A stretch of 17,761 bases of DNA from Dehalococcoidia bacterium (lineage in GTDB: Bacteria; Chloroflexota; Dehalococcoidia; SZUA-161; SpSt-899): assembly GCA_023271485.1 (NCBI GenBank), contig JALPXT010000016.1, positions 1 to 17,761 on the forward strand. Direction: 5' to 3'. Both the position numbers and the translations under genes were made by a program. This document shows positions 1 through 6,790 of the stretch, piece by piece (the stretch's first letter is position 1; every line of letters starts with the position of its first letter). Below the pieces are notes generated by a model, which was not told where the DNA came from, searched no databases, and saw only the letters and a program-made list of their open reading frames with translations.

Positions 1-351
1 TTCAGCAGAGGCTATCCTCTGGACTTGCTCCACTACGGCTTGGGTATCTATGGGTGGATTGGTGTTGGGCATGCAGCAGACGGTGGTAAATCCGCCTCTG
101 GCGGCGGCCTTGGTTCCGCTGGCGATGGTCTCCTTCGCTTCAAATCCTGGCTGGCGGAGATGGCAGTGCAGATCGATGAAGCCCGGGCAGACGATCATCC
201 CTTGGGCCTGAAGTACGGAGTGCTGTCGGTCGGGAATTGTTACTTGCTCGCTGATCTGCGCGATCCTGCCATCAGCGACCAGGAGGTCCCCGACGCAATC
301 CATCCCCTGCGATGGGTCGATTATGCGTCCGTTCTGGATGAGCAGATTCAT
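1..351 (-). CDS. pyrC: Dihydroorotase, N-terminal part (cut by left window edge)
   Basis: This is the third enzyme of de novo pyrimidine synthesis, which interconverts carbamoyl-aspartate and dihydroorotate in the cytosol. Read on the minus strand from ATG at 351-349, the frame stays open for 117 codons to base 1. It begins MNLLIQNGRIIDP, followed by a short beta-sandwich segment and then PGFIDLHCHLRQPG near residues 55-68. The HxH pair there supplies zinc ligands, and HLRxPG is the type I dihydroorotase signature. Downstream come KETIASGTKAAARGGFT and CCMPNTNPP, also typical of the family. The start is fixed by an in-frame TAA two codons upstream. The SD is weak (AAGGA about 13 nt upstream). 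The rest of the gene is outside the window. It is divergent from the carboxyltransferase cluster and functionally unrelated to it. Allantoinase or hydantoinase is less likely because of the HLRxPG and MPNTxPP motifs. Confidence 0.93.
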   Translation of the reverse strand, partial: MNLLIQNGRIIDPSQGMDCVGDLLVADGRIAQISEQVTIPDRQHSVLQAQGMIVCPGFIDLHCHLRQPGFEAKETIASGTKAAARGGFTTVCCMPNTNPPIDTQAVVEQVQRIASAE

Positions 352-376
352 TTGTTACCAGACGTCCTTCGTGGTG

Positions 377-404
377 ATTATACCATGTTGAGTGGTTACC
401 TCAA
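377..404 (-). promoter_or_regulatory. Predicted sigma-70 type promoter for pyrC
   Basis: On the minus strand a perfect TATAAT (377-382) lies 16 nt downstream of TTGAGG (399-404), which matches TTGACA at four of six positions. Transcription would begin near base 370 and give a leader of about 20 nt before the pyrC ATG. No attenuator or operator is visible in so short a leader. Seen by eye only; not scored. Confidence 0.6.
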
Positions 405-467
405 AATGGCGAAACATCGGCTTCTATCCGGCGCGGAATCAACGATGAGCACAAACGAATCGCTTCC

Positions 468-496
468 TTGCATTTTGCCCCATTTTGACTTAAACT
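468..496 (+). promoter_or_regulatory. Possible promoter for the carboxyltransferase cluster
   Basis: TTGCAT (468-473), a 17-nt spacer and TAAACT (491-496) form a weak sigma-70-like pair in the 184-bp divergent intergenic region. This region must hold the promoter of the + strand cluster unless that cluster is read from elsewhere. The match is only three and four of six, so this is a suggestion. Nothing else was recognised in 352-535 apart from the pyrC promoter and the SD at 524-529. Confidence 0.3.
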
Positions 497-535
497 AGGT
501 GTTAGCGCCAGAGCAATTTACCGAGGAGGAATTTG

Positions 536-2090
536 ATGAGCAGTGTCGCCGACCGGTTGAAGGAGCTGGAGGAAAGACAGGGGAAAGAGAAAGCCCTGGG
601 CGGGCCGGAGCGCGTTAAGAAGCAGCATGACTCCGGCAAGTTGACCGCCCGGGAAAGGCTGGATATCCTTTTCGACCGCGGCAGTTTCCACGAGCTTGAC
701 ATGTTTGTTCGTCATCGGGCTACGCTCTTCAGGATGGATAAGACCGTTGTCCCGGCAGAGGGCGTGGTGACCGGCTACGGGTTGGTTAACGGCCGCCAGG
801 TGTGTGCCTTTTCCCAGGATTTTACCTCGATGGGGGGCTCGCTGGGTGAGATGCATGCCCAGAAGATATGCAAGGTCATGGATCTGGCTATGCGCACCGG
901 GGTTCCCTTTATCGGCTTCAACGACTCCGGTGGGGCAAGAATTCAGGAAGGGGTCGATGCCCTGCATGGATATGGCAGCATATTCTTCCGCAATTCCTGT
1001 GCTTCCGGCGTCATCCCTCAGATTTCGGCAATCATGGGCCCTACTGCTGGTGGTGCGGTCTACTCCCCGGCGATGACCGACTGGGTATTTATGGTCAAGA
1101 AGACCAGCTATATGTATATCACCGGGCCGGCGGTCATCAAAGCGGTCACCGGCGAAGAGATTAGCCATGAAAATCTGGGGGGGGGCAATGACGCACGCCA
1201 CCAGGAGTGGGGTCGCACACTTCGCCTGCGATAGTGATACCCAGGCAATCGAGATGATCAGAGAGCTTCTAGGCTACCTACCTGCCAACAACATGGAGGA
1301 TCCCCCCATCGTGGAAACCGGTGATGACCCCAATCGTATGCTTCCCGCTCTCGACACCATAATCCCGGATGACCCTCGACAGGTCTATGATATGAGGGAG
1401 GTTATCTGCTCCATTGTGGATAACGGCGTGATTCTGGAGCCTCATTACCACTACGCCCAGAATATAATCGTCTGCTTTGCCCGCCTCGCCGGCAGAACGG
1501 TGGGGATCATCGCCAATCAACCGAAGCATCTGGCGGGCTGCCTCGACGTCAACGCCTCCGATAAAGCGACGCGCTTCATTCGATTCTGCGATGCCTTTAA
1601 CATTCCCTTGCTCACCATCGCCGATGTCCCGGGTTACCTCCCCGGAGCCGATCAGGAGTGGTCGGGGATCATCCGGCACGGGGCCAAGCTTCTCTGGTGC
1701 TACTCCGAGGCCACGGTTCCCAAGATCACGCTGATTACGCGCAAAAGTTACGGCGGCTCATACCTTGCCATGTGCAGTCGCGATCTTGGCGCTGACTTCG
1801 TCTTTGCCTGGCCTACTGCAGAGATCGCCGTCATGGGAGCAGAGGGCGCTGCGCCTATAATTTACAAGAGGGACATAGAGAAAGCCAGCGATCCCAGGGC
1901 AGCACTAGAAGAGAAACTGAAGGAATATCGGGATCTGCTGTACAATCCTTATATTGCCGCCTCGCGGGGATATGTTGATGAGGTGATTCTGCCCCGGGAT
2001 AGCCGCCGCATCATAACCGGCGCCCTCGAGCTGCTCTCGACCAAGCGGGAGGTAAGGCCGCCGAAGAAGCACGGAAATATTCCGATGTAA
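536..2090 (+). CDS. mmdA: Acyl-CoA carboxyltransferase, 12S/MmdA type, with +1 frameshift at a G9 run
   Basis: This subunit moves a carboxyl group between biotin and an acyl-CoA, most likely propionyl/methylmalonyl-CoA. The start is ATG 536, six nt after AGGAGG (524-529); the TTG just before it is less likely. The first frame runs from the conserved N-terminus (MSSVADRLKELEERQ) through the acyl-CoA site DSGGARIQEG (from residue 130) to about residue 214. There nine G's (1177-1185) shift the frame. Translation continues in the +1 frame with GGAMTHATRSGVAHF and runs to the TAA at 2088-2090. Removing one G gives a continuous 517-aa protein, the usual family length, with all expected C-terminal motifs (ADVPGYLPG, SYGGSYLAM, MGAEGA). 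Read literally, the gene is broken and the first frame ends at 1234. Conservation on both sides suggests a sequencing or assembly error, or very recent decay. The substrate is inferred from context; PccB or MmdA function cannot be told apart by eye. Confidence 0.9.
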
Positions 2091-2110
2091 GTCCGTCGAA
2101 AGGTGAGAGG

Positions 2111-2308
2111 ATGAGAGACAGGAAAAAGATAGCGGCAATTATGGCTGCCATAGTTAGCGCCGAAGGCGCTAAAGTGGGAGGAAGGGTGGGTGAACCCCCA
2201 GCCCCACCGCCCGTTAGCGCCGAAGGCGCTAATTTGTGGCGGGTTTCCGGACGCCAGGAGATAATGCAGATGCGAGCTTTGTGGCAGCGGAGAATAGTTC
2301 CTCGATGA
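2111..2308 (+). CDS. Small carboxyltransferase accessory (epsilon-like) protein, 65 aa, carrying two palindromes
   Basis: This small gene sits between the 12S-type and 5S-type carboxyltransferase genes, with AAGGTGAG just before its ATG. It ends 20 nt before the next start. The first 14 residues (MRDRKKIAAIMAAI) and the C-terminal stretch from LWRVSGRQEIM to the end, with its W, GRQ, M, R and W spacing, resemble the small proteins found next to acyl-CoA carboxyltransferases and decarboxylases in anaerobes. That likeness is from memory, not a search. Such proteins are thought to help subunits assemble. The middle (residues 15-41) is unusual: it is encoded by two copies of a palindromic DNA repeat, each read as VSAEGA plus K or N, around a Gly/Pro-rich spacer. 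The ends look conserved and the linker looks inserted. No signal peptide or membrane segment is evident, which argues against an OadG/MmdC-type gamma subunit. Function is uncertain. Confidence 0.7.
   Translation: MRDRKKIAAIMAAIVSAEGAKVGGRVGEPPAPPPVSAEGANLWRVSGRQEIMQMRALWQRRIVPR
2153..2232 (+). repeat. Pair of perfect 19-nt palindromes, 60 nt apart
   Basis: TTAGCGCC-GAA-GGCGCTAA occurs at 2154-2172 and again at 2214-2232, both preceded by G. Each forms an 8-bp stem with a GAA loop. The copies are exactly 60 nt (20 codons) apart and are read in the same frame in the small gene. The stretch between them (about 2174-2210) is G-rich and then C-rich and can also pair. The whole could be one composite element of about 80 bp with palindromic ends, comparable in design to REP/BIME or Rickettsia palindromic elements. 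No target duplication was identified. Confidence 0.85.
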
Positions 2309-2328
2309 TGGAGATTGAAAGGAGAATT

Positions 2329-4323
2329 ATGAAAGGAATAGGAGATGGGTCGGTCCTGGCGAAAGACTTAACCGCTGACAAGGTGAGGACCCGGCCGAAA
2401 GAGAAGAATCCGGTTAAGATATGCGATACTACCTTTCGCGATGGGCATCAGTCCACCCTGGCGACTCGCATGCGCACCTCGGATATGGAGTGGATGGCCG
2501 AGGAAATGAACAAGTGCGGTTTCTACTGCATGGAGGTCTGGGGCGGGGCCACATTCGATGTGCCCCACCGTTTCCTGGGTGAAGACCCGTGGGAGCGACC
2601 GCGCACCCTGAAAAGACTCATGCCTGACACTCCGCTGGCGATGCTCCTGCGAGGTCAGAATCTGGTTGCTTATCGCAACCACCCTGACGACCTGGTGGAT
2701 GCCTTTGTGGAACAGGCCGTGGAGGTAGGCATCGATATCTTTCGTGTCTTCGATGCGGTGAATGACGAGCGCAACCATGAGCGTGCCGCGAAAGCCATAA
2801 AGAAGTACGGCAAGATTTACCGGGCGGAGATATGCTACTCCCTGACGCAGCCGAGGATGGGCGGCCCGGTTTATAACCTGGAGTATTACGTTAGGAAGGC
2901 CTTGATCTTCCAGAACGAGCTTGATGCTGATATCATCTGCATCAAGGACCAGGCAGGGCTAATTTCGCCCTACGATGCCTACGACCTGGTCAAGGCTCTG
3001 AAAGAGGAGCTCAGGGTCCCGGTTGAGCTGCACACCCATTATACCAGCGGTCAGGGATCCATGTCCTTGCTCAAGGCGGTCGAGGCTGGGGTGGACATCG
3101 TTGACACCGCTCTATCGCCATTTGCTTTGCGGTCCTCGCAGCCGGCCATCGAGCCATTGGTGGTCGCTCTGTATGGGACCGATCGGGATACCGGACTGGA
3201 TATAGAGCAGTTATTTAGGTGCGGCCAGATGCTGGAGCAGATTGCTCCCAAGTACCGGGACTTCCTCGATACCTCGAGGATGTCGGTCATCGATGTGGGA
3301 GTGCTGGTTCATCAGATCCCTGGCGGGATGACCACCAATCTGGTTTCCCAACTGAAACAGGCCGATGCCCTCGATAAGCTGGGTGAGTGCCAGGATATGA
3401 CGGCAAAGGTACGAGCCGAGCTCGGCTATCCCCCGCTGGTTACGCCTACCAGCCAGATCGTAGGTGTCCAGGCGGTTCAAAACGTCCTCGTCGGGCCTTA
3501 CAAGATGATCTCCAAGGAGGTAAAGGACTATTGCTGGGGGCTATATGGCAGGTCGCCGGCACCGATCGACGAGGATATCCAGAAGATGATCCTCAAGGGA
3601 TACGAGAGGGGAGAGACACCGATTACCGGCAGAGCAGCGGATATGCTCGAACCGGAGCTGGAAGAGGCGAAAGAGGAATCAAAGGAGTTTGCCAGAACCA
3701 TCCAGGATGTGCTTCTCTATGCCCTCTACCCCACTACCGGTGCTCGCTTCTTGAAGTACAAATATGGCATTGATAAGACCATCCCCGATGACTGGAAACC
3801 GCCGCGAGCCCCTAGGACCATGGAGGAGATAAAGCAGGAGGATGCGCTCATTGCCAGGGCAAAGGCTGGCAAGCTGGTGGAAAAGGTAGAGAAGCCGATC
3901 CCGGAAAAGGGCCCTGACGTGAGAACATTCAATGTTTTCGTTGAGGATGAGTACTACCAGGTCGAGGTGGAGGCTGTTGGCAGTGCATCCGCGACTACGG
4001 TGTCGCGACCAATGCCTCCGGCTGCCGCCACTCCGGCAGCTCCGCCTCCGCCCCCTGCGGCACAGGTGGTGGAGACAAGGAAGCAAGCAGTGACCCCGAC
4101 GGTTGCTGAAGGAGAGAAGGTGCTCGCCCCCGTGCCTGGAATGATCATCCGCTACGAGGTCGAGGTAGGAGACCAGGTCAGGGAAGGCGATACGGTGGTC
4201 ATCCTGGAGTCGATGAAGATGGAAAACACCATCCCGGCTCCTGTCGATGGAACAGTTGCGGCGATCAACTTCGAAACCGGCGCTAATGTGGGCCGGAATG
4301 CTGTTCTGGCGGTGATAACATAA
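2329..4323 (+). CDS. pycB: Oxaloacetate/pyruvate carboxyltransferase (5S type) fused to biotin carrier domain
   Basis: This cytosolic enzyme exchanges the carboxyl group between oxaloacetate/pyruvate and its own biotin. ATG 2329 is chosen because AAAGGAG lies just before it (spacer 4) and MKGIGDG starts here; in-frame starts upstream at 2236, 2305 and 2308 overlap the preceding gene. The 664-aa product starts with the DRE-TIM-like carboxyltransferase barrel: CDTTFRDGHQS with the metal-site Asp, IKDQAGL with the lysine expected to be carbamylated, and ELHTHYTSG with metal-site His residues. The conserved carboxylase domain (PYKMIS...RSPAPIDEDI) follows, then a Pro/Ala-rich flexible linker (about residues 560-600) and a biotinyl domain whose ESMKMEN motif places biotin on Lys630. 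No biotin carboxylase and no OadB-like membrane subunit lies in the window. A transcarboxylase role with the upstream 12S-type subunit is therefore favoured over pyruvate carboxylase or a sodium-pumping decarboxylase. Confidence 0.92.
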   Translation: MKGIGDGSVLAKDLTADKVRTRPKEKNPVKICDTTFRDGHQSTLATRMRTSDMEWMAEEMNKCGFYCMEVWGGATFDVPHRFLGEDPWERPRTLKRLMPDTPLAMLLRGQNLVAYRNHPDDLVDAFVEQAVEVGIDIFRVFDAVNDERNHERAAKAIKKYGKIYRAEICYSLTQPRMGGPVYNLEYYVRKALIFQNELDADIICIKDQAGLISPYDAYDLVKALKEELRVPVELHTHYTSGQGSMSLLKAVEAGVDIVDTALSPFALRSSQPAIEPLVVALYGTDRDTGLDIEQLFRCGQMLEQIAPKYRDFLDTSRMSVIDVGVLVHQIPGGMTTNLVSQLKQADALDKLGECQDMTAKVRAELGYPPLVTPTSQIVGVQAVQNVLVGPYKMISKEVKDYCWGLYGRSPAPIDEDIQKMILKGYERGETPITGRAADMLEPELEEAKEESKEFARTIQDVLLYALYPTTGARFLKYKYGIDKTIPDDWKPPRAPRTMEEIKQEDALIARAKAGKLVEKVEKPIPEKGPDVRTFNVFVEDEYYQVEVEAVGSASATTVSRPMPPAAATPAAPPPPPAAQVVETRKQAVTPTVAEGEKVLAPVPGMIIRYEVEVGDQVREGDTVVILESMKMENTIPAPVDGTVAAINFETGANVGRNAVLAVIT

Positions 4324-4365
4324 GGGCTAAAGGCTAAAGGTTGAAGGCTAAAGGTAGGAGGTGAG
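4324..4365 (+). repeat. Six 7-nt units merging into the mdh ribosome binding site
   Basis: After the stop codon the spacer reads as consecutive heptamers: GGGCTAA, AGGCTAA, AGGTTGA, AGGCTAA, AGGTAGG, AGGTGAG. The last two contain AGGAGGTGA (4356-4364), a near-perfect SD six nt before the malate dehydrogenase ATG. The repeat array and the translation signal are therefore continuous in sequence. Confidence 0.8.
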
Positions 4366-4370
4366 ACACA

Positions 4371-5306
4371 ATGCGCAGCAAAGTTTCGATCATCGGCGCG
4401 GGGAATGTGGGCGCAACTTGCGCTTTCAGGATCGCCGAAAAGGGATATGCAGATGTGGTGCTGGTCGATATAGTTGATGGTCTCCCTCAGGGCAAGGGAT
4501 TGGACATGCTGGAGGCAGCTCCGATCATCGACTCGGATGCCAGGATCACTGGAACCAATCGCTATGAAGAAACCGCAGATTCGGACATCGTGGTCATTAC
4601 CTCAGGGGTAGCCCGGAAGCCGGGAATGAGCCGGGACGACTTGGTGCGTACCAATATGAAGATCGTGCAGGACGTGGTGGGCCAGGTGGTCCAATATTCA
4701 CCCCACTGCATCATCATCATGGTGGCCAATCCCCTGGATGCCATGACGCAATTGGCGCTGCACTTAAGCAAGTTTCCCCGCAGTAGAGTCTTTGGACAGT
4801 CCGGCATCCTCGATAGCGCCAGGTTCCGGACTTTCATCGCTCAGGAGCTCGACGTCTCGGTGGAGGATGTTTTCACCTGCGTTTTAGGCGGACACGGCGA
4901 TACCATGGTGCCACTCACCAGGCTTTGCACCGTTGGGGGTGTTCCTATCAGCGAGCTTCTTTCTCGGGAGAAGATCGATAGCCTGGTCGAGCGCACCGTG
5001 AAGGGAGGAGGGGAGATAGTAGCCTTACTGAAAACGGGCAGCGCCTTCTATGCCCCCGGTGTGGCCACGGCTCAAATGGTAGATGCCATAATCCTGGATA
5101 GGAAAAAGATATTGCCCTGTGCCGTGCGTCTTGACGGCGAATATGGTATCAGCGGCCTGGTGGTAGGCGTGCCGGTTAAACTGGGCAAGAACGGCATCGA
5201 GCAAATAATAGAACTGAAGCTAACCCCGGAAGAGAGCGCGGGCCTGAACAGGTCGGCGGCGGCAGTGCGGGAATTACTTCAGGTGATGGGAATCACGCCG
5301 TCCTGA
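4371..5306 (+). CDS. mdh: NAD-dependent malate dehydrogenase (LDH-like type)
   Basis: It interconverts malate and oxaloacetate with NAD(H), linking fumarase to the oxaloacetate used by the transcarboxylase genes upstream. The 311-aa protein opens with a Rossmann site, G9-x-G11-xx-G14, followed by Asp33 at the end of the second strand, which favours NAD over NADP. The mobile substrate loop reads VARKPGMSRDDL (Arg82 and Arg88), the pattern of malate dehydrogenases rather than lactate dehydrogenases. The catalytic His175 is in GGHGDTMVPL. Length and C-terminus are normal, and the start has an excellent SD. No transmembrane segment is seen, so it should be a soluble tetramer or dimer like its relatives. 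Position between carboxyltransferase and fumarase genes supports co-expression in a C4-dicarboxylate pathway. Confidence 0.96.
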   Translation: MRSKVSIIGAGNVGATCAFRIAEKGYADVVLVDIVDGLPQGKGLDMLEAAPIIDSDARITGTNRYEETADSDIVVITSGVARKPGMSRDDLVRTNMKIVQDVVGQVVQYSPHCIIIMVANPLDAMTQLALHLSKFPRSRVFGQSGILDSARFRTFIAQELDVSVEDVFTCVLGGHGDTMVPLTRLCTVGGVPISELLSREKIDSLVERTVKGGGEIVALLKTGSAFYAPGVATAQMVDAIILDRKKILPCAVRLDGEYGISGLVVGVPVKLGKNGIEQIIELKLTPEESAGLNRSAAAVRELLQVMGITPS

Positions 5307-5353
5307 GTCCAAAGTCCCAGGCCCGAGGTCGATCGACGTAGGACCCAGGACAG
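5305..5353 (+). repeat. Degenerate heptamer array after mdh, partly head to head
   Basis: The stretch divides into GAGTCCA, AAGTCCC, AGGCCCG, AGGTCGA, TCGACGT, AGGACCC, AGGACAG. The left units carry GTCC with period 7 and the right units carry its complement GGAC with period 7, so the two halves can pair imperfectly. It overlaps the mdh stop codon by two bases. The rest of the mdh-hicB spacer (5354-5395) holds only the strong SD of the next gene. Confidence 0.5.
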
Positions 5354-5395
5354 GGGATTCATGCGTTAGGCAACATCAAGGGGAGGAGGTCAAAG

Positions 5396-5674
5396 ATGCT
5401 GTCATGTACTTGTCTTGTAAAGAAAGAGGGAAATCAGTATGCTTCTCTATGTGTAGAGTTGGATATAGCTTCCTGTGGGCATACCAAAAAGGAGGCCATC
5501 GAAGGGTTGAGAAACGCCATAGAAGCGTACCTTGAATATATGACTTCCGAGGGGAGAGCACGTGAGATTTATCGACCTGTTCCCATGAACGAGTTAAAGG
5601 ATTTTCTATTTCCTGAACAGACGATATACGAACAGCCCTTGAAAGCTATCCCACTGCAAGTTGAATATGCCTAA
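5396..5674 (+). CDS. hicB: HicB-like (UPF0150) protein, no HicA partner seen
   Basis: This 92-aa protein has the HicB fold signature: a conserved N-terminal strand, then YASLCVELDIASCGHTKKEAIEGLRNAIEAYLEY (quoted here as two parts: strand YASLCVELDIASCGHT, helix KKEAIEGLRNAIEAYL). HicB proteins are usually antitoxins that neutralise the HicA mRNA interferase and often repress their own operon. Here no HicA-sized frame with a dsRNA-binding-like pattern lies on either side, and there is no recognisable C-terminal DNA-binding helix-turn-helix or ribbon motif. It is therefore an orphan of the short class. The start has AGGAGGT (5384-5390) five nt upstream. It sits in an otherwise metabolic gene row between mdh and fumarase, flanked on both sides by heptamer arrays, which suggests a later insertion. 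Whether it regulates anything is unknown. Confidence 0.8.
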   Translation: MLSCTCLVKKEGNQYASLCVELDIASCGHTKKEAIEGLRNAIEAYLEYMTSEGRAREIYRPVPMNELKDFLFPEQTIYEQPLKAIPLQVEYA

Positions 5675-5683
5675 GAACCTATC

Positions 5684-5755
5684 GAGGCTAAAGGCAAAGG
5701 GCTAAGGGGGTAGGGCGGTCTTTAGCCTTCAGCCTTCAGCCTTCAGCCTTCAGCC
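5684..5755 (+). repeat. Head-to-head heptamer arrays directly before fumarase alpha
   Basis: Five purine-rich units (GAGGCTA, AAGGCAA, AGGGCTA, AGGGGGT, AGGGCGG; 5684-5718) are followed after TC by five units in the opposite sense: TTTAGCC then TTCAGCC four times (5721-5755). AGGCTAAAG (5685-5693) and CTTTAGCCT (5720-5728) are perfect complements, and the rest can pair in several registers. Only TTTACC separates the array from the ATG at 5762, and no SD is present. Confidence 0.85.
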
Positions 5756-5761
5756 TTTACC

Positions 5762-6616
5762 ATGTGTAAGATCAAAGAGATTCAAGCCGCAGATATCGCC
5801 CAAACCGTAGCTCGCTTATGTCAGGAGGCCAATTTCTTCCTGGGCGAGGATGTGGTGGCATCCCTGGCGCAAGCCAGTGCTGGCGAGGAGTCCGAGGTTG
5901 CCCGACAGGTGCTGGATCAACTGCTGGAAAACGCCCGGATAGCCGCGGCAGACCGCGTTCCCCTGTGTCAGGACTGCGGCACCGCGGTGGTCTTTCTTGA
6001 TCTGGGACAGGATGTACACATTTCAGGAGGGGACCTCTACACCGCGGTAGCGGAAGGGGTGAAGATAGGTTACGAGGAGGGCTACCTGCGAAAGTCGATG
6101 GTGGAACAGCCCTTCTCCGCGAGGCTCAACACGAAGGATAATACCCCTCCCGTCATCCACACCCGGATCGTGCCGGGCGAGCAACTGAAGATCACCGTGG
6201 CTCCCAAAGGGGGCGGCAGCGAGAATATGAGTCGTTTTACCGTCCTCAAACCGGCGCAGGGCAGGCGGGGTATCATCGAGTTCGTGGTGAACACGGTGGA
6301 TGAGGCGGGCAGCAATCCCTGTCCCCCGGTCATCGTTGGGGTGGGGATCGGGGGCACGGCGGAGAAGACCATGGCGTTGGCCAAGAGGGCTCTGCTTCGT
6401 GAGACGGGCAAGCCGAGCCCCGATGCTGAGGTTGCCGACCTCGAGGAGGCCATTCTAAAGCGGGTTAATGCCCTGGGCATCGGGCCCGGGGGTTTCGGAG
6501 GGAGGACAACTGCCCTGGCGGTGCATGTTGAGACCTTTCCCAGCCATATCGCCAGCCTGCCGGTAGCGGTTAACCTGCAATGCCATGCCAGCCGGCACAG
6601 CGAAGCGGTGTTGTAG
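5762..6616 (+). CDS. fumA: Class I fumarate hydratase, alpha subunit (two-subunit type)
   Basis: It hydrates fumarate to malate using an oxygen-sensitive [4Fe-4S] cluster. The 284-aa product matches the N-terminal (alpha) half of the class I enzyme. LCQDCGTAV contains Cys69 and Cys72, SNPCPP contains Cys187, and the C-terminus NLQCHASRH contains Cys274, giving the three cluster ligands expected for the family. GGTAEKTMALAKRAL and GIGPGGFGG are further conserved blocks. The C-terminal end is intact, so it is not a truncated fusion. The beta subunit that normally follows (about 180-190 aa) is not found; the next 170 bp are non-coding. L(+)-tartrate dehydratase alpha is related, but the malate dehydrogenase and succinate dehydrogenase-like neighbours favour fumarase. 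The only usable start is ATG 5762, which lacks an SD and abuts a pyrimidine-rich heptamer array, so translation may be weak or structured. Confidence 0.93.
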   Translation: MCKIKEIQAADIAQTVARLCQEANFFLGEDVVASLAQASAGEESEVARQVLDQLLENARIAAADRVPLCQDCGTAVVFLDLGQDVHISGGDLYTAVAEGVKIGYEEGYLRKSMVEQPFSARLNTKDNTPPVIHTRIVPGEQLKITVAPKGGGSENMSRFTVLKPAQGRRGIIEFVVNTVDEAGSNPCPPVIVGVGIGGTAEKTMALAKRALLRETGKPSPDAEVADLEEAILKRVNALGIGPGGFGGRTTALAVHVETFPSHIASLPVAVNLQCHASRHSEAVL

Positions 6617-6790
6617 AAGCATGGCGATGAATGAAGATAAGCGTTCAGCAATCAGCCATAAGGCGTCGCCGCGGGTGCTAGCCGCGTTGGCGCATTACTT
6701 GCGATTATGGTAAAATAATAAATTGGGTGCTACTGAGGCGAGCCCAGTCTATCGACTCCAGCACCGGGAAAAGGCATCAGGGGTGGCATG
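6617..6790 (+). other. Intergenic region between fumarase alpha and hdrC; no fumarase beta
   Basis: These 174 bases were read in all frames for a fumarase beta start and none was found. The longest + frame, from ATG 6621, gives 30 residues of no recognisable family. An imperfect G+C-rich hairpin can be drawn around 6663-6692, but no T-run follows, so it is not called as a terminator. The stretch also contains a candidate promoter (6687-6716) and the SD of hdrC (AGGGGTG, 6779-6785). Confidence 0.6.
6687..6716 (+). promoter_or_regulatory. Candidate internal promoter for the hdr/nuo cluster
   Basis: TTGGCG (6687-6692), an 18-nt spacer and TAAAAT (6711-6716) resemble a sigma-70 promoter, with four and five of six bases matching. 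It lies in the longest gap of the + strand cluster, about 75 nt before hdrC, so the electron-transfer genes may have their own start of transcription. Judged by eye. Confidence 0.45.

Noticed and set aside
25..498. Open frame of 157 codons on the + strand at the left edge
   Set aside because: It is antisense to dihydroorotase, whose motifs are unmistakable on the minus strand; the + translation resembles no family.
501..509. GTTAGCGCC, a half copy of the palindrome, before the first carboxyltransferase gene (and GGCGCTAA near 4280)
   Set aside because: Only one arm is present in each case, so chance similarity cannot be excluded.
518..1201. Long minus-strand frames opposite the carboxyltransferase, hdr and other genes
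   Set aside because: They are shadows produced by high GC; none has an SD with a recognisable product, and each lies opposite a well-conserved gene.
2236..2328. Upstream GTG/ATG starts that would extend the 5S-type protein by up to 31 residues
   Set aside because: The extension overlaps the small gene and has no SD; ATG 2329 has AAAGGAG at proper distance.
2329..4323. Sodium-pumping oxaloacetate decarboxylase alpha subunit
   Set aside because: The domain layout would fit, but no OadB or OadG membrane subunit is nearby and a 12S-type gene is adjacent, so transcarboxylase is preferred; not fully excluded.
6663..6692. G+C-rich hairpin as a rho-independent terminator after fumarase alpha
   Set aside because: The stem is imperfect and no T-run follows; it may be structure without termination.
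6621..6713. 30-codon frame from ATG 6621 as a remnant of fumarase beta
   Set aside because: It shares no motif with fumarase beta and has no SD.
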